The notes beneath the pieces were generated by a model. The model saw only the letters and a program-made list of their open reading frames with translations. It was not told where the DNA came from and did no database searches. Below, piece after piece: positions 41,034 to 49,343 of a stretch of DNA of 56,491 nt. Numbering within the stretch: the first letter of the stretch is position 1; the number at the start of each line of letters is the position of its first letter. The stretch is taken from assembly GCA_021734345.1 (NCBI GenBank), contig JAIPJC010000007.1:1-56491 (forward strand). Reading direction: 5' to 3'. This stretch comes from Kiritimatiellales bacterium. GTDB taxonomy: Bacteria; Verrucomicrobiota; Kiritimatiellia; Kiritimatiellales; Pontiellaceae. The position numbers and the translations under genes were made by a program.

Positions 41034-42491
41034 TTAAGGGGTGGTATTTGTTTCCGACTCCCTCGGCCTTTTTTTCTTTTTCTGGAGGCCTTGGTATTCG
41101 GGGCGTTTGAGCAGCTCCCCAAGATACGGCTTGTAGGCGGGCGACTCCACCCAGCTCGTCGTTCCGGCATCGTCGGTGAGCTTGCCTTCGGGATAGTCCG
41201 CCCCGCCCATGCTCTTTTCGATCGACGTGGCAAGGGCGGTTACCTGCTGCTTGAGCCGTGCGGCGACCTCCGGTTTTTTGTCGAAGACATCGGTGGTTTC
41301 CGCCGGATCGTTCCTGAGGTCGTAGAGTTCGTATTTGCCGTTTTTGCGATTGTAGATGATCTTGCCGTCGTTGTCGGTGAGCACGGTCAGGGTGTTGTGC
41401 TGGAAGGGGAGCGGGGTTTCGCGGCGGCCGATCTCGCCCTTGAAGAGCGGCACAAGGCTGATGCCGTCGATGGGATCCCCCATGCAGCCGCGCGGCAGGC
41501 CGAGGATGTCGACAACCGTCGGGAAGATGTCCATCACGCAGGCCGGGTAGTCCGTAATGCGCGGCTGGATGACCGCGGGCCATTCGACGATGCCGGGCAC
41601 GCGCAGTCCGCCCTCCCACATGCTGCCTTTGTTCCCCTTCAATCCGCCGACCGAATCGGCTCCGACATTGGGAAGTCCGCCGTTGTCGCTGTTGAACCAA
41701 ACGAGGACATTTTCGGCCAGACCCAGTTGCTTGAGTCCGTTGCGCAGTGTTCCGATGCTGCGATCCATCGCCACCAGTTCGCCATGGTGTTGCTTTCCTT
41801 TGCTGTCCAGGGTTGGGAACGGCTTCTGGTCTTCCTCGCTCGCTTCCCAGGGGCTGTGCGGCGATCCATACCAGATGACCGTGAACGAGGGCTTGTTGGA
41901 CTTCTGCATGCGTTCGATGAAGTTCAGCGCTTCGGCCACGATGATTTCGGAAGAATCGCCCTTGAACTCCTCGAAGGTGCCCATGCGGCTCATGATCGGA
42001 TCGACGTCGAAGAAGTTGGTGACGCTCAGCCATTCGTCGAAGCCGAACGCGCCGGGGCCGTGGGTGTCGTCGGCAAGGATCGGAACGCCGGGCCCCTTCA
42101 ATCCGTCAAGATGCCATTTGCCGAAATGGCCGGTGGCGTAGCCGGCCTGCCGGAGCGCCTGGGGCAATGTTTTTTCCTGGAGATGGAGGGCGTAGCCGTG
42201 CGAGATCACGCCGGTGCGGTCGGGCGACCGGCCGGTCAAGACGCTGGCGCGGGTCGGGGAGCACACCGGGCCGCCGGCATAGAAGCGGTCGAAGCGCAGG
42301 CCGTTCGCCGCCATGGCGTCCAGGTTCGGGGTCTTGAGGAACGGGTGGTTGTAGTAGCCCATCTGGCCCCAGCCCTGGTCGTCCGACATCACGAGGACGA
42401 TGTTCGGACGGGTTTGTTTTGTCTCTGCCCATGCCGTGGCCGATGCCATCGCGGCCACGCTGGCCGCCTTCAGATAGTCGCGTCTTTTCAT
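41034..42491 (-). CDS. Sulfatase (S1 family, Cys-type) with Tat-like signal
   Basis: The 485-residue protein begins [22 protein letters not shown], an R-R-x-Y-L-K twin-arginine-type signal. The core has [14 protein letters not shown] (metal-binding Asp pair) and the sulfatase signature [11 protein letters not shown], in which the Cys becomes formylglycine. [20 protein letters not shown] and [11 protein letters not shown] (second metal site) follow. It would hydrolyse sulfate esters of polysaccharides in the periplasm. TTGGAG lies just before the ATG. Maturation needs an FGE or anSME; the two SUMF1-fold proteins in this window lack the catalytic cysteines, so that enzyme must be elsewhere. The short basic C-terminus (KKKKRPRE) is unusual. 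Confidence 0.93.
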   Translation of the reverse strand: MKRRDYLKAASVAAMASATAWAETKQTRPNIVLVMSDDQGWGQMGYYNHPFLKTPNLDAMAANGLRFDRFYAGGPVCSPTRASVLTGRSPDRTGVISHGYALHLQEKTLPQALRQAGYATGHFGKWHLDGLKGPGVPILADDTHGPGAFGFDEWLSVTNFFDVDPIMSRMGTFEEFKGDSSEIIVAEALNFIERMQKSNKPSFTVIWYGSPHSPWEASEEDQKPFPTLDSKGKQHHGELVAMDRSIGTLRNGLKQLGLAENVLVWFNSDNGGLPNVGADSVGGLKGNKGSMWEGGLRVPGIVEWPAVIQPRITDYPACVMDIFPTVVDILGLPRGCMGDPIDGISLVPLFKGEIGRRETPLPFQHNTLTVLTDNDGKIIYNRKNGKYELYDLRNDPAETTDVFDKKPEVAARLKQQVTALATSIEKSMGGADYPEGKLTDDAGTTSWVESPAYKPYLGELLKRPEYQGLQKKKKRPRESETNTTP

Positions 42492-42558
42492 TGGTGCTCC
42501 AAGTTTTTCACATCCGACGATATGCCATTACGTTTTGTGACAATCAATGGCGCATTTT

Positions 42559-43095
42559 TTACGTTTCATTTTTTGATTGGTCGACGATCTGCATTCTGGC
42601 GGGATCGAATCCCGCCTTTTCGGCAAGCCGGATCAGCTTGTCCAATTCGGCTTCGGGCAGGGAAGGGTCGCGCACGAGAATCCAGAAGTAGCCGTAGGTC
42701 GGACCGGTCACGATCGCCTGCGTGTAGTCTGCGTTGAGATGGATGATTTTGTAGCTTGCATAGAAGGGTTTGAAAAAGCTGACCTTCAACCAGCCGCGGG
42801 TTGGATCGCCCTTGGGCTTGGCGACGCCCTCGATGCTTTTCCATTCATGCTTGGCATCGTCGAAGCCCCGGTTGACCACTTTGATCGTGCCGTCGGCATG
42901 GCGGGAGTATTCCGCCGAAACCGAACTCAGGCCCTTCTCGAAGCGGTGCGGGTAGCGCACCGCCTCGTACCAGGTTCCGAGGTAGCGGGCGGCATCGAAA
43001 CCCGAAACAACGTCGAGATCCGAGGTTGATTTGCACCCCGCCAACGCAGCGAGGGACAACAGGAGGACTGCATGGGAGAAAGAGTTCTTTCGCAT
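42559..43095 (-). CDS. Lipocalin-family lipoprotein (Blc-like)
   Basis: The 178-residue product starts MRKNSFSHAVLLLSLAALAGC, a lipoprotein signal with lipobox LAGC, so it is membrane-anchored. The lipocalin features follow: FDAARYLGTWYEAVRYPHRFE (the G-x-W motif), VNRGFDDAKHEW, PTYGYFWILVRDP and the C-terminal AGFDPARMQIVDQ. Blc-type lipocalins bind lipids or fatty acids at the outer membrane, often under envelope stress. The start at 43095 is chosen because it gives a compact signal peptide; an ATG 12 codons upstream is possible. It lies divergently from the lactonase-like gene and 67 bases before the sulfatase gene on the same strand. Confidence 0.9.
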   Translation of the reverse strand: MRKNSFSHAVLLLSLAALAGCKSTSDLDVVSGFDAARYLGTWYEAVRYPHRFEKGLSSVSAEYSRHADGTIKVVNRGFDDAKHEWKSIEGVAKPKGDPTRGWLKVSFFKPFYASYKIIHLNADYTQAIVTGPTYGYFWILVRDPSLPEAELDKLIRLAEKAGFDPARMQIVDQSKNET

Positions 43096-43229
43096 GGCCG
43101 GATTGAACCAAGTTTCCACCGGGGTAGCCATGCTAATCCACCGGCGGCGTTGGGTCATGGTTGCGGCTTGGCTTCTGCGCCGGAAAGGGTAGCTTTTGGG
43201 CCATGACCTCGAAAACCTGGAGATGCCCG

Positions 43230-44327
43230 ATGGAAACCAAGCACATTGCACTCGCAACAGTCCTGTTCGCCGCGCCCGTCCTTGCGGAACCTGTCCGCGT
43301 CTATTTCGGAATGCAGGCGGGTGCAGGCATCCATGTCGCCGAACTGGACGATGAAACAGGCGAGCTGTCCGCGCCACGGTTGGCGGTCAAAACGAAAAAC
43401 GCGGGATTCATCGCCATCCATCCGAACCGGCGGTTCCTCTATTCGACCGGCGTCGAGGCGTTCAGGATCAATGCCGACGGCTCGCTCACCTCGATGGGGT
43501 CGGTCGATTCCGGCGGGAAGGGCTGCTGCCATGTAGGCATCGATGCCACCGGCCAATGCCTGATGGCGGCGAACTATGGAAGCGGCGGCGTGGCCTCGTT
43601 CCGGATATTGGAGGACGGGTCGCTTTCGGAAGCGCGGTCGATCCATGCGCACGAAGGATCGGGTGCCCACCCCGTGCGGCAAACGCAGCCCCACGCCCAC
43701 TCCATCGTTCCCAATCCCGCCAACACCTTCGCCTATGCGCCCGACCTGGGCATCGACAAGGTGGTGGTCTACACGCTCGATCCTGCGGCGGGCGTTCTGG
43801 AACCGTCCGGAGCCGCCGTGGTGCCCGGCGGAGCCATGGGGCCGCGCCATATGAAATGGTCGACCGACGGCCGCATTGCCTATGTCCTCAACGAACTCGA
43901 CCTGGGCGTTTCCCTGTTCAGGCCGGGACCGGCCGCCGGTTCGCTGGAGTTTATCCGGACGGTCTCCGTCCTGCCCGCCTGTGCCGACAAGGAAAACATG
44001 ACCAGCGCCGAAATCCGCATCCATCCCGGCGGCAGGTTCATCTATGCCTCCACCCGCGACCTGTCCGGCCAAGGCCGCGATTCGATCAGCGTCTTTTCGT
44101 GTTTCGAGGATGGCTTCCGGCTGCTGGAGACCGTGCCTGCGCAAACGCGGGTTCCTCGCAACTTCAACATCGATCCCTCCGGGAAATGGATGCTTGTCGG
44201 CGGCCAGAAATCGGGCGATGTCGCCATATTCAGGATCGACCCTGCGACGGGGCACCCCGAATTCACCGGCAGAAAGGTGGCTATTCCGGGCGGTCCCATC
44301 TGCATCGAGTTCCTCGCCAATCCATGA
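43230..44327 (+). CDS. Lactonase-family seven-bladed beta-propeller (Pgl/YbhE-like), exported
   Basis: The 365-residue product starts at ATG 43230, with TGGAGA six bases upstream. A signal peptide (HIALATVLFAAPVLA) is followed by propeller repeats typical of the 6-phosphogluconolactonase/carboxymuconate cyclase family: VYFGMQAGAGIHVAELD, GFIAIHPNRRFLY, AANYGSGGVASF, QPHAHSIVPNP, GPRHMKWSTDG, IRIHPGGRFIYASTR and PRNFNIDPSGKWMLVG. The HAH and GPRH residues are in the usual active-site positions. Cytoplasmic Pgl lacks a signal, so an extracytoplasmic lactonase acting on sugar lactones is more likely; this is inference. Confidence 0.87.
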   Translation: METKHIALATVLFAAPVLAEPVRVYFGMQAGAGIHVAELDDETGELSAPRLAVKTKNAGFIAIHPNRRFLYSTGVEAFRINADGSLTSMGSVDSGGKGCCHVGIDATGQCLMAANYGSGGVASFRILEDGSLSEARSIHAHEGSGAHPVRQTQPHAHSIVPNPANTFAYAPDLGIDKVVVYTLDPAAGVLEPSGAAVVPGGAMGPRHMKWSTDGRIAYVLNELDLGVSLFRPGPAAGSLEFIRTVSVLPACADKENMTSAEIRIHPGGRFIYASTRDLSGQGRDSISVFSCFEDGFRLLETVPAQTRVPRNFNIDPSGKWMLVGGQKSGDVAIFRIDPATGHPEFTGRKVAIPGGPICIEFLANP

Positions 44328-44383
44328 CGGCGGGACGGGTTCGGGGAAGCGGCGGACGTTGCGATAAAACTTGCTTCCCACTC

Positions 44384-44412
44384 TTGGAAAGCAATGCAGG
44401 GCCATTTATACT
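44384..44412 (+). promoter_or_regulatory. Promoter candidate for NAD kinase, possibly leaderless
   Basis: TTGGAA (44384-44389) and TATACT (44407-44412) are separated by exactly 17 bases. The start codon at 44421 lies eight bases after the -10, and no Shine-Dalgarno sequence is present, so transcription would begin at or next to the ATG. A leaderless mRNA is therefore possible. Confidence 0.45.
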
Positions 44413-44420
44413 CCCGATCC

Positions 44421-45281
44421 ATGAAAAAGATCGGCGTCATTGTAAACACGAAGCGGCCGCGCGCGGAAGGCGTGTTGACCGAACTGCGGCGGCTGGCGGA
44501 GAGCCACGGCTTCAAGCTCTATGCAGAGGATGAAGAGATTGCCGGTCTTCTGGGCGCGGAGCATCTGCCGGTCGAAGCGTTCGCCAACCAGGTGGATGTC
44601 GCGCTGGCGCTGGGCGGCGATGGCACGGTGCTCTACACCGCCCGCGCGCTGCATGGCTCCGATATCCCGATCATGGGCATCAATCTCGGCAGCCTCGGCT
44701 TCCTGACCAGCGTGGCCGATACCGAAATCGCGGCGGCGCTGGATGCCTTGGCGCACAGGAGCTACAAGATATCCGAACGCGACGTGGCCGAGTGCCGCAT
44801 TTTCCAGAATGGAACCGCCGTTGGCGAGGAGCGCGCGCTCAACGACGTGGTGCTGGGGTGGGGTGCGTCGTCGCGCATCGTGACGCTGAACCTCTCCATC
44901 AACGGCGAGCCGGTTGGCTCGTTCATGTGCGATGGCATGATGGTTTCGACGCCGACCGGCAGTACCGGCCATTCGTTGTCCGCCGGCGGACCGATCCTGC
45001 ATCCGGGCATTGGCGGGTTCGGCATCAATGTGATCTGCCCGCATACGCTCAGCTCGCGCCCGCTGGTGGTGCCGAACACCAGCCTGATCGAGATCGAGGT
45101 CGTCAACGCCGCCAAGGAGCTGATCCTCTCCATCGACGGGCAGGACGAATACCAGGTGGAGGAGGGCGGCCGGATCGAGATCCGCAAAAGCCCGCACCGG
45201 GTGAAGTTCCTCCAGCTCATGGACCACAGCTATTTCTCCATCCTCTCCAAAAAACTTCATTGGCGCGGATCGAGCCTTTAG
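44421..45281 (+). CDS. nadK: NAD kinase
   Basis: The 286-residue protein has the NAD-kinase motifs: KIGVIVNTKRP at the N-terminus, LALGGDGTVLYTAR (GGDG catalytic loop), INLGSLGFLTS, NDVVL, STPTGSTGHSLSAGGPI and IDGQDEYQV near the C-terminus. It phosphorylates NAD with ATP (or polyphosphate) to NADP in the cytoplasm. The usual STAYSLSAGG is STGHSLSAGG here, a mild variation beside the NAD site. The start has no Shine-Dalgarno sequence but a promoter-like element very close by. It is separated from cydAB by a 174-base regulatory gap. Confidence 0.95.
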   Translation: MKKIGVIVNTKRPRAEGVLTELRRLAESHGFKLYAEDEEIAGLLGAEHLPVEAFANQVDVALALGGDGTVLYTARALHGSDIPIMGINLGSLGFLTSVADTEIAAALDALAHRSYKISERDVAECRIFQNGTAVGEERALNDVVLGWGASSRIVTLNLSINGEPVGSFMCDGMMVSTPTGSTGHSLSAGGPILHPGIGGFGINVICPHTLSSRPLVVPNTSLIEIEVVNAAKELILSIDGQDEYQVEEGGRIEIRKSPHRVKFLQLMDHSYFSILSKKLHWRGSSL

Positions 45282-45347
45282 AATGACGGACATGCAGATA
45301 GTCGCGGAGCATCCATGCCGGCAGAATCCCTTTCGCGGGCAACAATT

Positions 45348-45380
45348 CGATAAATAGGTATTGATATGCCGATTTATCGG
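45348..45380. promoter_or_regulatory. Operator-like palindromic pair upstream of cydAB
   Basis: CGATAAAT (45348-45355) and ATTTATCG (45372-45379) form a perfect inverted pair. The second lies within CCGATTTATCGG (45369-45380), itself nearly palindromic. The pair is centred about 90 bases before cydA ATG. Such sites fit a dimeric oxygen/redox-type regulator (for example Rrf2-like), but no regulator gene is in the window, so the identity is a guess. Confidence 0.4.
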
Positions 45381-45455
45381 AGTTATCTATGCCTTTCAAT
45401 TCATGCACAACAGTACGCGGGTTTTTGAAATTGACGAAATAAAGGAGACGCAATC

Positions 45456-46805
45456 ATGGATGTGGTGCTGCTTGCCCGAATCCAATTCGGACTGACCATC
45501 GGGTTTCATTATGTTTTCCCGCCCTTGACCATCGGACTGGCGTGGATGATCTTTCTCTACAACACGCGCTACCAGGAAAACGACAATCCGGTCTTCCTGC
45601 AGCTGGCCCGCTTCTGGACCCGGATCTTTGCCATATCGTTCGTGGTCGGCGTGGCGACCGGCATCACCATGGAGTTCCAATTCGGCACCAACTGGGCTGG
45701 GTATTCCCGTTTCGTGGGCGACATTTTCGGCGCGCCGCTGGCCGCCGAAGGCGTATTCGCCTTCTTTCTCGAATCGAGCTTCCTGGGCATCCTGCTCTAC
45801 GGGCGCAAGAAGGTTTCGCCGCGGATGTACTGGTTTTCCAGCCTGATGGTGGCGCTGGGCGCAACGATGTCGGCCTTCTGGATTGTCGTGGCCAACTCGT
45901 GGCAGCAGACGCCCGCCGGCTACAAGGTTGCCACCGAAATGGTCAACGGGGTTCCCGTTGCCAAAGCCGTGCTGACCAACTTCTGGGAGGCCGTTTTCAA
46001 TCCATCCACGCTTCCGCGCTACTTCCACGTCATCACCGCCGCGCTGTGCGTGGGCGTGTTTTTCATCCTAGGGACTTCGGCCTGGCAAATCCTCAAGGGC
46101 CGCCATAAGGATTTTGCGATGCGCTCCATGCGCTCGGTCATCGTGCCGACCTTCGGCGTTGTTTTGCTCACGATGTTTGTCGGCCACCACCACGGCTTCC
46201 AGGTCTCGCAAACGCAGCCCGCCAAGCTCGCCGCCTTCGAAGGGCTTTGGGAAACCCAGACCCATGCACCGATGATGCTCTTTGGCTTGCCCGACCAAAA
46301 GAATGAGAAGAACGACTTCGCCATCACGATTCCCGGCATGGTCAGCTTGTTCATCGGCGGAAAATTCGACACCGAAGTGCAGGGCCTGAAAGCCTTTGCG
46401 CCCGAGGATCGGCCGCCGGTGGCCGCATCGTTCTGGTCGTTCCACCTCATGTTCTACATCGGCATGTGGATGGCGCTGGTTTCGTTCGTCGGGGTCGTTC
46501 TGTGGCTGATGAAAAAACTGGGCGAGCACAAGGCCTATCTCTGGGCGGCGGCGCTCACGGTTCCCCTGCCGTTCCTCGCGAACGAGTTCGGCTGGATCGC
46601 CGCCGAAGTCGGCCGCCAGCCGTGGGTCGTCTATGGCGAGCTGCGCACCGCCGATGCGATTTCGGCCAGCGTGCCCGGCGGGCAGGTGCTCGCGTCGATC
46701 ATCATGTTTTCGCTGATCTATTCGTTGTTGTTCGGCCTCTGGATCTATCTGCTCAAAAGGCAGTTCCACAAGGGTCCGGAACCGTTGGAAGGGGAGGTGG
46801 CCTAA
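45456..46805 (+). CDS. cydA: Cytochrome bd quinol oxidase subunit I
   Basis: The 449-residue polytopic protein carries the CydA heme ligands: His18 (GFHYVF, b595), His in LPRYFHV (b558) and Met in FHLMFYIGM (b558). It also has FQFGTNWAGYSRFVGDIFG, QTQPAKLAAFEG (quinol loop) and GRQPWVVYGE. The short Q-loop and ~450-residue length place it in the CydA group without the long insertion. With CydB it oxidises quinol and reduces oxygen to water at high affinity, useful in a mainly anaerobic cell. AAAGGAG precedes the ATG. The next gene starts directly after the stop, an operon. Confidence 0.96.
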   Translation: MDVVLLARIQFGLTIGFHYVFPPLTIGLAWMIFLYNTRYQENDNPVFLQLARFWTRIFAISFVVGVATGITMEFQFGTNWAGYSRFVGDIFGAPLAAEGVFAFFLESSFLGILLYGRKKVSPRMYWFSSLMVALGATMSAFWIVVANSWQQTPAGYKVATEMVNGVPVAKAVLTNFWEAVFNPSTLPRYFHVITAALCVGVFFILGTSAWQILKGRHKDFAMRSMRSVIVPTFGVVLLTMFVGHHHGFQVSQTQPAKLAAFEGLWETQTHAPMMLFGLPDQKNEKNDFAITIPGMVSLFIGGKFDTEVQGLKAFAPEDRPPVAASFWSFHLMFYIGMWMALVSFVGVVLWLMKKLGEHKAYLWAAALTVPLPFLANEFGWIAAEVGRQPWVVYGELRTADAISASVPGGQVLASIIMFSLIYSLLFGLWIYLLKRQFHKGPEPLEGEVA

Positions 46806-47804
46806 ATGGAAGCGTTGCAGGTTGCATGGTTTTTGATCCTCGGGATTTTGGTAGTCGGCTATTCGATCCTCGACGGGTTCGATCTCGGCGTGGGTTTTTG
46901 GCATCTCTTCGCCAAGAAGAAAAACGAGCGCTCCGCGTTCATCCATTCCATCGAACCGTTCTGGGACGGCAACGAGGTTTGGCTGCTGACCGCGGGCGGT
47001 GCGCTGTTCGCCGCATTTCCGCCGGTCTATGCCACCGTCTTCAGCGGCCTCTATCTGGCCATGATGCTGGTGCTGCTCGGCCTTATCTTCCGCGCGGTGG
47101 CGATCGAATACCGCAACAAGGTCGACAGTCCGGCCTGGATCAGGGCTTGGGACTTCGCCTTCTCGCTCGGCAGCATCCTGCCCTCCATCCTCTACGGCGT
47201 CGCCATCGGCAACCTCCTGCGCGGACTCGAACTCAACGCCATCGGCGACTATACCGGCGGCTTCTTCGCCCTGCTCAATCCCTTTGCACTGCTGTGCGGG
47301 CTGGTCGGGCTTGCCATGTTTGCGCTGCACGGCGCGCTATACCTCTCCATGCGGCTCGATGGCGACATCGCTGCCGATGCCCGCCGCTGGGCCGCCAAAA
47401 CCTGGTGGATCCTGCTCGTGCTGCTTGTCGCGGCAGTCGGTTGGGGAGGCGCGGCGTACCTGCGCGAAATGAAGGCTGTCCCGCTCGGCCTTGCGGGGTT
47501 GGCGGTGGCCGAGCTTTTCGTGACGCGGTTGTTTTTCGCGAAAGGCAAAAAAACCAAGGCGTTCCTCTCTTCCAGTTTCGGTATCGCCTTGGTAATGCTC
47601 GCCGTGGCGGCGGCGTTGTTCCCGAACATGGTGCCCGCCTCCAACGATCCGAACCTCAGCCTGACGGTGTTCAACTCGTCCTCGTCCCAGTTGACGCTGA
47701 CGGCCATGCTGGTCATCGCGCTGATCGGAATGCCGCTCGTGCTCGGCTACACCTGGTTCATCCACCACATCTTCAAGGACAAGGTGGCCGTTCCGGAAAA
47801 ATAG
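46806..47804 (+). CDS. cydB: Cytochrome bd quinol oxidase subunit II
   Basis: The 332-residue membrane protein begins with ALQVAWFLILGILVVGYSILDGFDLGVG, the CydB signature (GFDLG), followed by PFWDGNEVWLLTAGGALFAAFP. About eight to nine helices follow, with FRAVAIEYRNK and YTWFIHHIFKDK near the end. It pairs with CydA to stabilise the hemes. The ATG follows the cydA stop without a gap, so translation is coupled. No cydX-like small ORF is obvious downstream. A repeat-rich region begins about 40 bases after its stop. Confidence 0.95.
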   Translation: MEALQVAWFLILGILVVGYSILDGFDLGVGFWHLFAKKKNERSAFIHSIEPFWDGNEVWLLTAGGALFAAFPPVYATVFSGLYLAMMLVLLGLIFRAVAIEYRNKVDSPAWIRAWDFAFSLGSILPSILYGVAIGNLLRGLELNAIGDYTGGFFALLNPFALLCGLVGLAMFALHGALYLSMRLDGDIAADARRWAAKTWWILLVLLVAAVGWGGAAYLREMKAVPLGLAGLAVAELFVTRLFFAKGKKTKAFLSSSFGIALVMLAVAAALFPNMVPASNDPNLSLTVFNSSSSQLTLTAMLVIALIGMPLVLGYTWFIHHIFKDKVAVPEK

Positions 47805-47843
47805 ACCCCCCCATGGCACACCGCCGTCGCGTGGCAGGTTTTA

Positions 47844-47920
47844 AAAGTAGGACAGGCTTCCAGTCTGTCTACGGTGGAGAGGCATTGCAGCGGCAGACAG
47901 GCTGGAAGCCTTCCTACTTT
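47844..47920. repeat. Palindromic REP-like element
   Basis: Arms at 47844-47870 (AAAGTAGG-ACAGGCTTCCAG) and 47895-47920 (ending GGCTGGAAGCCTTCCTACTTT) are inverted repeats of ~26 bases with few mismatches, around a 24-base loop. The loop contains CGGTGGAGAGGC (47872-47883), which recurs exactly at 49378-49389. There is no U-run, so a terminator is unlikely; a dispersed REP/MITE-type repeat is the better reading. Confidence 0.7.
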
Positions 47921-48002
47921 ATTGTGCCGTCGCCGGCATCCGCCGCGATTAAATGCTACGATGTACAAGCCTGACCCCTTGGCTCTCAGGACTTAAGGGT
48001 GG

Positions 48003-48641
48003 TTAGATGATTGTCGCATATACCAGTCCTGTAATAACGAAACCGATAAAGCTTAACGTTTGCCATGTCGTGGAGCTACATTGCCGGCAGTATGCTTTGA
48101 CTGGTCGGATATATGCCATTTGGCGGTTGCTTGCATTACGATTCCAATACCACCACATAATACAACGAGCGAGAAAAGGGAATGGTTTGGCAAAATCTTG
48201 AAGTACTTTTTGCATATCAATTTCAGTTTTGATATCCAGCCCTCGTTGTTCCGCATGTTCTTGGATCTTGTCTTCGTCCTGTGCGTGTTTATCCAATATT
48301 GGAAGCATTGCCTGCCTTATCTTCAAATCGTTTTCATAGGCAATCTCACAGGAGATCGCTGAAAATTTTGCAAGAAAGCCCAATAGGCCAGAAGCAACCA
48401 AGAATGCTCCACAAAGTTTAAAACCTGCTTCACTTAAAACAGGTAGAATATTATCAGCATTGGTAATCAACAAAGCGGCAGTTGCCCCGGTTCCTGCAAG
48501 TAACCATAGCGAGAATCTATCAATGACGGAACTTGATGAGATCAAGCTTGAGAACATTGCACTAACAAGGTTCTGTTCTGCATTTTCAATATTTAGGCGA
48601 TTCCACTCTAGCAGTGGGTCTTTATGTTGTTGATCATTCAT
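48003..48641 (-). CDS. Small membrane protein of unknown function, AT-rich
   Basis: The 212-residue product has an N-terminal soluble helix (LLEWNRLNIENAEQNLVSAMF). Two hydrophobic segments follow near residues 43-62 (FSLWLLAGTGATAALLITNA) and 72-95 (GFKLCGAFLVASGLLGFLA). A charged middle (DKHAQDEDKIQEHAEQRG) and a last hydrophobic stretch (TLSFIGFVITGLVYATII) complete it. I do not recognise a family. Base composition is clearly more AT-rich than the surrounding genes, and it lies alone between palindromic repeats and broken genes, suggesting recent arrival. The topology, with a long cytoplasmic part, would suit a membrane effector or sensor but gives no specific function. Confidence 0.7.
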   Translation of the reverse strand: MNDQQHKDPLLEWNRLNIENAEQNLVSAMFSSLISSSSVIDRFSLWLLAGTGATAALLITNADNILPVLSEAGFKLCGAFLVASGLLGFLAKFSAISCEIAYENDLKIRQAMLPILDKHAQDEDKIQEHAEQRGLDIKTEIDMQKVLQDFAKPFPFLARCIMWWYWNRNASNRQMAYIRPVKAYCRQCSSTTWQTLSFIGFVITGLVYATII

Positions 48642-49072
48642 TATTTATCTACATCTACAGTTGATTAGCCAGAAACGGCATCTGCCTATTTATTTGCTTA
48701 ACACCCCTTTTTGGACGTGGTGGGCAGAGTAGATGGATAAAGAATTAATGAAAAGAGAAATGGCGGAGAAAGAGCTGGTGCGCGGGGGGGCATACCGAAA
48801 AGCTCAGAAGTGACCTCGCGTGTTCCTGTGCCCGGAATCCATTGCGCCCTGCGGTTAGCCGGTTGGATGAAGCGGCATGGATCGGAACCGGGTTCACGGG
48901 TTTTCCGATCCTTGTAAAACTTGCATACCGCAGGGGTTCCACGCATAAAACCGGCTGCTTTTGAACGCTTGTAGTCCCGCCTTTAGGCGGAATCCGATAG
49001 CGAGGCTCTGCATGCGAAACCGCCTGAAGGCGGAACTACGAACATCATCTTTATGGAAGGTAGGCAATGGTT
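48642..49072. other. 431-base non-coding repeat-rich gap
   Basis: No convincing gene is present. An inverted repeat GGATCGGAA (48879-48887) / TTCCGATCC (48903-48911) and crossing partners CCCTGCGG (48847-48854) / CCGCAGGG (48928-48935) and AGCCGGTT / AACCGGCT (48857-48864, 48949-48956) show a folded segment. An 82-codon minus-strand frame over it has no recognisable motif. The element at 48971-49039 is listed separately. Confidence 0.45.
48971..49039. repeat. Inverted repeat GTAGTCCCGCC type
   Basis: GTAGTCCCGCCTTTAGGCGG (48971-48990) and CCGCCTGAAGGCGGAACTAC (49020-49039) are inverted 20-base arms with two mismatches and a 29-base loop. Each arm also folds on itself (CCGCC-TTTA-GGCGG and CCGCC-TGAA-GGCGG), so a cloverleaf-like double hairpin is possible. 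It sits directly upstream of the alaS fragment. Confidence 0.7.
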
Positions 49073-49159
49073 ATGACATCGAAGGAAATCCGACAGTCGT
49101 TTCTCGACTTTTTTGCATCGAAGCAGCACAGCATCGTCAAGTCAGCCAGCCTGATGCCC
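49073..49159 (+). pseudogene. alaS: 5' fragment of alaS (alanyl-tRNA synthetase), about 29 codons
   Basis: ATG 49073 opens MTSKEIRQSFLDFFASKQHS followed by IVKSASLMP, which matches the extreme N-terminus of bacterial AlaRS (EIRQ-FLDFF-SK-H--V-S-SL-P). The frame then runs into unrelated codons and stops at 49208-49210. The match ends at about 49159, where an inverted transposase fragment begins. GGAAGG-TAGG precedes the ATG, so the original promoter/ribosome-binding region seems to have been copied too. The real alaS is presumably elsewhere in the genome. This fragment cannot make a synthetase. Confidence 0.75.
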
Positions 49160-49288
49160 GACCTTGTCGTAGAAGAGCGGGAAGTCGATGGCCTTGTCGA
49201 TCTTGCGTAGGAGGTTGCCGGTGGGAACGAGCTCTTCGATACTGCTAAACTCCATCTCCGATTGATGGGTGGTCGTTCGTTTCAGCAT
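49160..49288 (-). pseudogene. IS1182-like transposase N-terminal fragment
   Basis: Reading on the minus strand from 49288 gives MLKRTTTHQSEMEFSSIEEL, VPTGNLLRKIDKAIDFPLFY and DKV. This matches the N-terminus of IS1182-family DDE transposases (IDELVP-DHLLRKIDK-IDF--IYD-V). The catalytic domain is absent because the frame runs straight into the reverse complement of the alaS fragment. No terminal inverted repeats are visible, so only this scrap remains. Confidence 0.65.
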
Positions 49289-49343
49289 GCGCAGAATAGT
49301 AATAAGGTCCCGTAGAAATCTCCGGAGCTTTATCAATAGTCTG

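Noticed and set aside
41091..42737. 548-codon plus-strand open frame over the sulfatase gene
   Set aside because: It is antisense to a sulfatase with complete active-site motifs and shows no motifs of its own.
46068..47330. 420-codon minus-strand open frame over cydAB
   Set aside because: It is a shadow of two well-recognised membrane-protein genes; composition is His/Gln/Asp-rich as expected of antisense.
48698..48946. 82-codon minus-strand open frame
   Set aside because: It spans inverted repeats, lacks a start signal and resembles no family.
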